Source: an uncultured Clostridia bacterium
GTDB taxonomy: Bacteria; Bacillota; Clostridia; Oscillospirales; Acutalibacteraceae
DNA: 59,941 bases
Direction: 5' to 3'
Assembly: GCA_947585745.1 (NCBI GenBank)
Contig: CANPXF010000014.1
Span: forward strand, 1-59,941
Every line of letters begins with the position of its first letter. The first letter of the stretch is position 1. The notes under the pieces are model-generated. The model searched no databases and was not told where the DNA came from. It saw nothing but the letters and a program-made list of their open reading frames with translations. A program made the translations under genes and the position numbers. Positions 53,716 to 59,941 of the stretch are shown in pieces.

Positions 53716-54797
53716 GTACTAATATGCCAGAAATAGTTTTCCAAAAAATAAAAAGCGTAAATAATCCAAACTCTATGCACGGTATATATCCTTATAGAGG
53801 AAAGATTTCTGCTATAGACGCTATTAGTATTATTGATCAATTGCCTAATAAAGGAACATTGCTTGATCCTTTTTGCGGTTCAGGGACAATCGTTTATGAG
53901 GCTCAGAAACATGGACTCAGCGCTTATGGAGTGGATAACAATCCTCTCGCCATTCAATTAGCTAAAGCAAAAATATATATTGGGAACACAGATATCCTTG
54001 AGGAATGCAAATCTTTTATTGAAAAAGCAAAAAACGATCTAGCAAATGGTAACTATGAAAAAATGCCTGATGCACCTGCAAGATCATTTCACATAGACTC
54101 AGCAAATGAAATAATGTCTATGAAAAAGTATTTTTCTGAAATGAATGACTATCTTAAGGGTGTATTTTACGGAACAATAGCCTTAGTTGCTCGTGGATGC
54201 AATGATTATATGTGGACTTCAAGTACCGTAGGCAAAAACATAGAACCTAAGAGGTATATAGATTTTTTCGACAAATTCTATTCAAAAGCTAAAAAGCATT
54301 CAAAGTATTTTAATTCAAGCGAAAGTCCAGAAGCACATATTATCCATGGAGATAGCCGAAAACTTTCTGACTACCTTGAACCCAAAAGCATTAACTATGT
54401 GTTTACAAGCCCTCCCTACTTTGATGGATTGGACTATACCGCTTATTACGGCAAACTTATTTATGAAATATTTGAAACTGATAGAGTTGAGATAAAGAAG
54501 CAACTAATACAATATGTCGACACATACGAAAACGATATGCGTGCAGTACTAAATGAACTTGATAAAGTCATTTCTGACAACGCCATTATGATTTTCGTTG
54601 TCGGTGATAAAAAAATTAAAAAAGAAGTCATCAATGGAGGTGATTTCTTTTCATCAATAAAAAAAGCATCCTATATTGAAGAGCGTAGATATACCGGTAC
54701 ATCAAGTCAGGTATTTGACGTTCTGAATAATACAGATCGCAAAGAACAAATTGTTGTCTGGAAAAAAGTCAAAGGAGAATACGTAAATGGAATTTAA
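53712..54797 (+). CDS. DNA methyltransferase 1 (N4-cytosine/N6-adenine amino type)
   Basis: A 361-residue S-adenosylmethionine-dependent DNA methyltransferase. Motif I is LLDPFCGSGTIVYE (D52-T59), followed by an acidic loop GVDNNPLA; the catalytic motif IV is FTSPPYFDGLDY at T232-Y236. Motif I comes first and ~170 residues separate it from motif IV, leaving room for a target-recognition region between them. The SPPY form favours amino-group (N4C or N6A) methylation. It overlaps the second methyltransferase by 11 bases. Two adjacent enzymes usually mean an asymmetric recognition sequence with one enzyme per strand. Confidence 0.88.
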   Translation: MSTNMPEIVFQKIKSVNNPNSMHGIYPYRGKISAIDAISIIDQLPNKGTLLDPFCGSGTIVYEAQKHGLSAYGVDNNPLAIQLAKAKIYIGNTDILEECKSFIEKAKNDLANGNYEKMPDAPARSFHIDSANEIMSMKKYFSEMNDYLKGVFYGTIALVARGCNDYMWTSSTVGKNIEPKRYIDFFDKFYSKAKKHSKYFNSSESPEAHIIHGDSRKLSDYLEPKSINYVFTSPPYFDGLDYTAYYGKLIYEIFETDRVEIKKQLIQYVDTYENDMRAVLNELDKVISDNAIMIFVVGDKKIKKEVINGGDFFSSIKKASYIEERRYTGTSSQVFDVLNNTDRKEQIVVWKKVKGEYVNGI

Positions 54798-55644
54798 ACC
54801 AGAATCAAAAATCTACATCGGCGATAGCCGTAATATGAAAGAAGTTCCAGACGGAAGCGTTCAGTTGGTAATTACAAGTCCTCCTTATGGTGCACTAAAG
54901 GATTATGAAAACGATGCTCAAATTGGATTAAATCAATCATATGAAGACTATATTAATAATCTAAACGAAGTATGGAAAGAATGCATCCGTGTTCTAGGTC
55001 CAGATGGTAAATTGTGTATTGATATAATGCCATTATTTGAGTCTGGAAACCAAACGCCTTTCAACCGAAGAGTAACACATACGGTTATTTCTGATATAGA
55101 AAAGTTTATGGATTCTACTGGTGAAATGTTCACCTTTGCCCTATACATTTGGGATAAGCGTAAAATTGTTCGATTTAGTTCTTTCGGTAGTTATCCATAC
55201 CCGACTAATATCTTCTCAACATTTCCTTATGAATGGATCATTGTCTTTTGTAAAAAAGGAAAGCGAGAAAAAGTTAGCGATGAAATAAAAGAAAAGTCCA
55301 AACTCACGCAAAAAGAATGGGCTGACTGGGCGGTTAATTCATTTTGGGAAATGCAACCTGCTAAAGCAAAGGCAGAAGGGCATCCGGCACCTTTTCCTAA
55401 AGAATTACCTCATAGATTAATTAAGCTTTACAGTTTTTATGGTGATACTGTACTTGATCCTTTTATGGGGACTGGAACCACAGCTGAAGCAGCGCTCGAA
55501 CTGGGAAGAAACTGTATCGGATACGAAATCAATCCAGAATACGCCGATTTGATATCTGCAAAAGTTGACCGAGGACTTAACGCCCCTCAACAACTTACCT
55601 TAGATGATTATCTTACAAATAACTCTGATAATCCCCAAGATTAG
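54787..55644 (+). CDS. DNA methyltransferase 2 (beta-class amino methyltransferase)
   Basis: A 285-residue enzyme with the opposite motif order to its neighbour: ITSPPYGALKDYEN (S31-Y34) near the start and LDPFMGTGTTAEAALELGRN (from D224) near the end, followed by GYEINPEYADLI. This is the beta class, often N4-cytosine-specific when SPPY is present. Translationally coupled to methyltransferase 1, with AAAGGAG upstream. The operon ends at a terminator shared with the opposing gene cluster. Confidence 0.9.
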   Translation: MEFKPESKIYIGDSRNMKEVPDGSVQLVITSPPYGALKDYENDAQIGLNQSYEDYINNLNEVWKECIRVLGPDGKLCIDIMPLFESGNQTPFNRRVTHTVISDIEKFMDSTGEMFTFALYIWDKRKIVRFSSFGSYPYPTNIFSTFPYEWIIVFCKKGKREKVSDEIKEKSKLTQKEWADWAVNSFWEMQPAKAKAEGHPAPFPKELPHRLIKLYSFYGDTVLDPFMGTGTTAEAALELGRNCIGYEINPEYADLISAKVDRGLNAPQQLTLDDYLTNNSDNPQD

Positions 55645-55647
55645 CAA

Positions 55648-55676
55648 AAAAGCCATGGTAAAATCCATGGCTTTAT
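55648..55676. terminator. Bidirectional terminator between methyltransferase and nuclease operons
   Basis: AAAGCCATGG/CCATGGCTTT stem with TATTTTTAT on the + side and A-rich sequence on the other. The two operons converge here. Confidence 0.9.
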
Positions 55677-55678
55677 TT

Positions 55679-56566
55679 TTATATCTCCTCGAGTAAATAA
55701 TTATTATTTTGCTTAATTATCTTTCCAGCTGAAATCATTCCAACACAATTATCATCTGCAAACACTTCTTTTAAAAATATATCCCAAGCATACCTTGCTC
55801 CATATGTAATGTAGTTACAGCACATACACCAAATCGCATTTGCAGAAACAAACTTAATTCCAAACTGATTAACCATGGAATAAAATCTTTCCGTCTTACC
55901 TCCAACTTTCCCTGAACACTCTTTATGTGTAACAGGCAAAAGGTCTGTTTCTTTTCCACCAAAAAGAGTTAAATAATCAAAATCCAATGTGCTCTTCTTT
56001 ATTTCGCTTGTATACTTCGCTTGTTGTTCTATAAGCCTTTCATCTTTAAGCGCATCATCCAAGGAAATCTTTGTTTCCATAACAACCAGATGTCCATCCT
56101 CTGTTATTGAGCAAACATCCAACCTTCCATTTCTGTTATAACTCATATTAAAAACCGGAATCTCCATACCAATTCGATTTTCTGTACTGCATGTATGATT
56201 TATAATTCCAGCAGTCCAAGGTTGAATGTTTTTTGTTTCATTAACCCCCGTAAAAGCCTCTAAATCTTTAGTCGGATTACGTAAAATCTTCTTAGCTGAT
56301 GGAAGGTTAACTATATTACCCTTAAAACTCTTCTGGGCATAATCTCTAATGAAATCCGTTCCCCATTTTTTTATGAATTTTTCATTCAAACTATCATCTT
56401 CAAAAATGCAGAATAAACACCCAAAACATCTATCAGTAAAATCCATATTTCCAAAATCCAAACCATTGCATTCCGAGCAGATAGTATATTCCTCATCTTT
56501 TTTCGATTTTGGAACATTCTTAACAAAATTATCTATACTTTTGTATTTTTTAAATCTATAAATCAT
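55679..56566 (-). CDS. PD-(D/E)XK nuclease with N-terminal Cys cluster
   Basis: A 295-residue protein. The N-terminus has C30-x2-C33 and then C47-x2-C50-x2-C53 (RCFGCLFCIFEDD), a metal or Fe-S-type cluster. The central region carries a PD-(D/E)XK core: D150 in GRLDVCSI, E164 and K166 in LVVMETK, and Q181-x3-Y185 (QQAKY), the QxxxY motif of RecB/Cas4-like nucleases. The C-terminus has more Cys (IWCMCCN). It is probably the catalytic restriction subunit of the island. It overlaps the winged-helix gene by four bases. It is not a CRISPR Cas4: it sits 45 kb from the array within the R-M operon. The family is not one I can name. Confidence 0.7.
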   Translation of the reverse strand: MIYRFKKYKSIDNFVKNVPKSKKDEEYTICSECNGLDFGNMDFTDRCFGCLFCIFEDDSLNEKFIKKWGTDFIRDYAQKSFKGNIVNLPSAKKILRNPTKDLEAFTGVNETKNIQPWTAGIINHTCSTENRIGMEIPVFNMSYNRNGRLDVCSITEDGHLVVMETKISLDDALKDERLIEQQAKYTSEIKKSTLDFDYLTLFGGKETDLLPVTHKECSGKVGGKTERFYSMVNQFGIKFVSANAIWCMCCNYITYGARYAWDIFLKEVFADDNCVGMISAGKIIKQNNNYLLEEI

Positions 56567-57771
56567 TTCTTCTTTTCCATCTCCTCGATTATCTTTTTAG
56601 CTAACTTAACAATACAATCCGGAGCATCTTCACTAAGAACGTCTACATCAATAGTTGTTTTCGCCAACAAATCCCTCTCCGAATCCTCTTCAAAAGGTAT
56701 TCCGGCTATATCCGCTATTTCACTTTCAGTTTGCATTATCTGATATGCATCATTTCCGCTCGAAAAAAAGAAATCTGCATAATCTTCCATTGTCTCTATC
56801 AGCAAATCTAGATTTAATGGCTTATTCTTTTTACTGTAGAAGTTCAACGCATAAACAAGCAAATATCTTCGAGCCAAGATATTTCCATTATATTTAAGCG
56901 TTGCACGGCGAACATCTTTTCCACCATTTTCCCTTAATGAGCCAACATTTTTATGAAGTCTAGAATATGACAACGGATTCTTCACAAGAAATTTACTATC
57001 AAAGACATGTTTACACAGTTCTGTCTTTCTAAATTTTCTTACTGTCAATTCAGCACTATTCAAAAAATCTCTGTATTTTATGTGTGCAAGTTCTGAATCA
57101 TCTTCTTTAACATTGATTGGTTCAATAAAACCAACAGTAACACACCAAGCAATCAATCTCGACATAGTTCGAGTATTGCTATCACGCTGACTATTTGTAG
57201 ATAGGCTTATTGTAATCATATTTCCATTATCGTCTTTATACTCAACCGTTTCGGTTGTATTCGGATAACTAAGGTTTAATCCTTTATACGTAAAAACATC
57301 TTGTAATTTTTGGATTTTACTAAGAAATCCAACAGCTACACCATAAGACAAAACCCCTTGCCTTGCCAGTTCTTCCCACTCTTCCGATTCAAAATCAGTT
57401 TTAACCCATTTTTCGCCATCTTTAGTAATCTTATATTTGTTTTTTGAAGACCTATAAATAAATCCCAAGGCTTCCAATGAACCACCAACATCGCTTACAG
57501 CTTTTGATTTTGTTGAATCACTATCAACAGACTGAGTTGCATAGCATTTTGAACTATTTAACTGGTTTACAAGAAAAGGACAACATTTTCTTCCAACAAC
57601 TGTACAAAGCAACTGACAATAATTATGAACATTATTGTCATCATCTTCATCATACTTAAAATCTTTAAGAGCAAATTCTTGATCAGTACCAAACTTAGCA
57701 TAAACAGATTTTAAGATATAATACAAACATTCTAATCTACTTCCATATTTTCTATTAAGTAATAAAGCCAT
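56563..57771 (-). CDS. Winged-helix, putative DNA-recognition subunit
   Basis: A 402-residue protein without a visible nuclease motif. Winged-helix-like segments occur at ~5-60 (RLECLYYILKSVYAKFG), ~90-130 (GGSLEALGFIYRSSKNKYKI) and ~195-230 (TRTMSRLIAWCVTVGFIEPI). Tandem winged helices are how FokI-type enzymes read their site, so this is a plausible specificity subunit for the nuclease beside it. There are Cys residues (QLLCTVVGRKCCPF) in the first domain. It lies between the two Cys-rich nuclease-like proteins in one operon, with three bases or fewer between genes. Function inferred from context; I do not recognise the family. Confidence 0.55.
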   Translation of the reverse strand: MALLLNRKYGSRLECLYYILKSVYAKFGTDQEFALKDFKYDEDDDNNVHNYCQLLCTVVGRKCCPFLVNQLNSSKCYATQSVDSDSTKSKAVSDVGGSLEALGFIYRSSKNKYKITKDGEKWVKTDFESEEWEELARQGVLSYGVAVGFLSKIQKLQDVFTYKGLNLSYPNTTETVEYKDDNGNMITISLSTNSQRDSNTRTMSRLIAWCVTVGFIEPINVKEDDSELAHIKYRDFLNSAELTVRKFRKTELCKHVFDSKFLVKNPLSYSRLHKNVGSLRENGGKDVRRATLKYNGNILARRYLLVYALNFYSKKNKPLNLDLLIETMEDYADFFFSSGNDAYQIMQTESEIADIAGIPFEEDSERDLLAKTTIDVDVLSEDAPDCIVKLAKKIIEEMEKKK

Positions 57772-57774
57772 TAA

Positions 57775-58383
57775 TCATTCCCCCAATTCATCTATCAATT
57801 CATTCAGAGTGCAAAACGGATACTCAAACATTGTCGCGTTTTCTTTTTTCTTTTCTGGAATTAAACATACACTTTTAATTTCTCTTCCAAAAATTTCTCC
57901 ATAACAATTTTTAACATCATCATACGAACGAGAGTAAAACGGTATTTTATCTATATTGGATAAAGCTTTTATAAGGACAATTTCACTTTCTTTTACTACC
58001 ACAACATCAATTCTTTTAGTTCTGGAATTACCTTTAACATGAACCTCCGTTCCTACTAAATAATGAGGAAAAATTGACTTTATCAATATTGCTAGTTTGA
58101 CGAAATCATTAATACATATTTTTTCAAGTGTTGATAATTTTTCATCATGCCACTCACACGAAACCTCCGGACAAGTGAACTGGCACAGGCAACACTCATC
58201 ACATTTTTCATTTATGCTCAATCCTTCTTCAATCGTTTGCGCATTGACATGACACACAAGACATTCTTGATTGCTAAATACAACCTGATTTACCAAATCA
58301 TCTATTTTTATATTTTGAGGAATCTCGTAGATAGCACATTTGGGTGATAGTTCCCCACATTTTTTACAAAACAACTTATCCAT
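57775..58383 (-). CDS. Ferredoxin-like Cys-motif protein with a degenerate PD-(D/E)XK-like core
   Basis: A 202-residue protein with three Cys groups: C6-x2-C9...C16, C41-x2-C44-H, and C61-x2-C64-x2-C67-x3-C71-P72, the last being exactly the classical [4Fe-4S] ferredoxin pattern (CDECCLCQFTCP). The C-terminal half has a nuclease-like strand pair, RIDVVVVKESEIVLIKAL, with D126 and K139, but the (D/E) two residues before the Lys is Leu, so it is probably not catalytic alone. It lies between the controller HTH and the winged-helix gene. It could pair with the active nuclease as a second subunit or sense redox or DNA damage. Zinc binding is an alternative. Confidence 0.55.
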   Translation of the reverse strand: MDKLFCKKCGELSPKCAIYEIPQNIKIDDLVNQVVFSNQECLVCHVNAQTIEEGLSINEKCDECCLCQFTCPEVSCEWHDEKLSTLEKICINDFVKLAILIKSIFPHYLVGTEVHVKGNSRTKRIDVVVVKESEIVLIKALSNIDKIPFYSRSYDDVKNCYGEIFGREIKSVCLIPEKKKENATMFEYPFCTLNELIDELGE

Positions 58384-58384
58384 T

Positions 58385-58612
58385 TCAGTTTTTTCCCTTC
58401 ATATTCTCCATAGTTTCAAAAAAGGCAGACAAAGGTACACCAAATCCATCAACTATTTTCTTTATGTTCTGAATGGATATATTTCGTTTTCCAGCCTCTA
58501 CAGAAGCGTAATATGTTCTATCCATATCTATCAGAAGTGCAAAATTTTCTTGACTGATATTTTTATCTTCGCGAAATTTTTTACATGTTAATCCAAAATA
58601 CTTTTGTACCAT
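58385..58612 (-). CDS. XRE-type controller (C) protein
   Basis: About 75 residues. ATG 58612 is chosen because GGAAGG lies eight bases upstream; a GTG at 58621 overlaps that site. The helix-turn-helix is KNISQENFALLIDMDRTYYA then SVEAGKRNISIQNIKKIVDG, very like restriction-modification controller proteins such as C.PvuII (DRTYISGIERGKRNPS). These delay restriction gene expression until methylation is complete. It heads the restriction operon; its stop is one base before the next start. Likely targets are its own promoter and the AGTCTG repeats at 53.45-53.52 kb. Confidence 0.85.
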   Translation of the reverse strand: MVQKYFGLTCKKFREDKNISQENFALLIDMDRTYYASVEAGKRNISIQNIKKIVDGFGVPLSAFFETMENMKGKN

Positions 58613-58687
58613 CTTATCCACCTTCCCAATTTATATTAATTTTTTTATGCTTTTAAGACAACGGATTATGAGTAACAATAGCGCATA

Positions 58688-58722
58688 TTAAAAGACCAGT
58701 GGGCTTTTCCACTGGTCTAAAA
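58688..58722 (-). terminator. Intrinsic terminator upstream of the restriction operon
   Basis: AGACCAGTGG/CCACTGGTCT stem followed on the minus strand by TTTTAATA. It insulates the controller operon from transcription coming through the lysS copy. Confidence 0.85.
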
Positions 58723-58812
58723 GTCAACTTTCTGTCAGTTTTCATTATTTGGGTGTAAACTGGGTGTAATCATTATTCACCAACACCTCAGAACCCCCAT
58801 TGTTTACAATGT

Positions 58813-59181
<369 letters not shown>

Positions 59182-59196
59182 TTAAATAAGAATTTA

Positions 59197-59631
59197 TCAA
59201 TATCCCTCACCAATCACTTTCCAACGACCGTCTTTATTTAATTTTAAATAAATAGTTCTATTAGGTTCTTGAACAACATCATCCTTACTGACATTTACTG
59301 AAAAAGCACAATCGCCTTTCTTTTTCTTTACATACTCAATTGAATTTACTTTAAACACTGTGTTTTTATAATAATCAAGAGCTTCTTGTTTAGCATCTTC
59401 TACCTCTTCGTCTGTCAGTTTTCGGGTCGTTCCTTTTACTTTGTTTGATTCCAAATCAACCTTTTCATTTCCTTTTTTGCCATTAACCTCAGACGATTTT
59501 AAATCAATATCCTGTGTCTCCGAAATAGTACTTGCTTTTTTTAAAAGTTCGGCCGAAGTATTGCTATTTCCACAGCTAACCATTGCAAAACTAATCATAA
59601 AGCAAAACGCTAATATAATTATTTTTTTCAT
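59197..59631 (-). CDS. Putative lipoprotein between two lysS copies
   Basis: A 144-residue lipoprotein with signal MKKIIILAFCFMISFAMVSC and lipobox MVSCG. The middle is rich in Lys, Glu and Ser (QDIDLKSSEVNGKKGNEKVD), and the C-terminal half (EEVEDAKQEALDYYKNTVFK...IYLKLNKDGRWKVIGEGY) looks like a small NTF2- or PepSY-like fold. Unknown function. It sits exactly between the right-edge lysS and its truncated copy, so it arrived with, or was trapped by, that duplication. Confidence 0.7.
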   Translation of the reverse strand: MKKIIILAFCFMISFAMVSCGNSNTSAELLKKASTISETQDIDLKSSEVNGKKGNEKVDLESNKVKGTTRKLTDEEVEDAKQEALDYYKNTVFKVNSIEYVKKKKGDCAFSVNVSKDDVVQEPNRTIYLKLNKDGRWKVIGEGY

Positions 59632-59662
59632 TTTACCTCCACAAATTTTTATATTACAGAAT

Positions 59663-59941
<279 letters not shown>

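Noticed and set aside
55679..56566. Assignment of the Cys-cluster nuclease as a CRISPR Cas4
   Set aside because: It shares ExK, QxxxY and Cys residues, but the Cys are all N-terminal, type II-A lacks Cas4, and it sits in an R-M operon 45 kb from the array.

Overview
The window looks like chromosomal DNA of a low-to-mid GC, gut-type Firmicute in Clostridia (Oscillospiraceae/Ruminococcus). Supporting signs are Clostridia-type cell-surface proteins with Ig-like (Big_2) and Thr/Pro linkers, a SpoIIM-like membrane protein, an N-terminal dockerin joined to a CBM26-like module and an esterase (the type of protein seen in Ruminococcus bromii-like starch degraders), a type II-A CRISPR-Cas locus and a NiCo riboswitch. 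The species is inference; no rRNA or tRNA gene was seen.

Layout. 0-3.7 kb: a D,D-carboxypeptidase/GH25 fusion and a small dockerin-like membrane protein (minus strand). 4.1-13.2 kb: a complete type II-A CRISPR-Cas locus: tracrRNA on the minus strand with a consensus promoter, cas9-cas1-cas2-csn2, a leader ending in ATTTGAG, and an array of 45 repeats and 44 spacers with an internal three-spacer duplication. 13.2-20.6 kb: a broken small gene, a zinc-ribbon protein, an overlapping small-RNA-like hairpin pair, DUF5685/J-domain/membrane genes, a multidomain GH24 lysozyme and a SpoIIM-like cluster. 21-30 kb: an acyl-CoA ligase, the glycolytic cluster pgk-tpiA-gpmI, and a large acyltransferase/GT-C-like fusion. 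30-36 kb: trmL, an XRE/DUF4097 pair with a decayed duplicate, an M23 peptidase, luxS and a GH25 lipoprotein. 36-46 kb: two clusters of a non-coding repeat family, the dockerin esterase, an ECF sigma/anti-sigma/LRR operon, a DUF1015 protein and an L,D-transpeptidase. 46-52 kb: a structured leader before a HAD hydrolase, ilvD, a TfoX-like protein, a NiCo-riboswitch-controlled cation exporter, a Nim-like flavoprotein, an acetyltransferase and a ribbon-helix-helix gene with repeated TTGCAAT sites.

53.4-59.9 kb is the most unusual part. The 3' end of lysS occurs three times: the gene entering from the right edge, a ~115-codon copy at 58.8-59.2 kb, and a 31-bp remnant at 53.4 kb that still has a stop codon and terminator. 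Between the last two lies a 5.4-kb island with an AbrB-like protein and two DNA methyltransferases facing a four-gene operon: a controller-type HTH, a protein with a ferredoxin-like CxxCxxCxxxCP motif and a degenerate PD-(D/E)XK-like core, a winged-helix recognition-type protein, and a Cys-rich nuclease with D...ExK...QxxxY residues. I read it as a restriction-modification or related defence module with predicted metal- or Fe-S-cluster subunits, and I did not recognise it as a named system. With the CRISPR locus it gives this segment two separate anti-phage systems.
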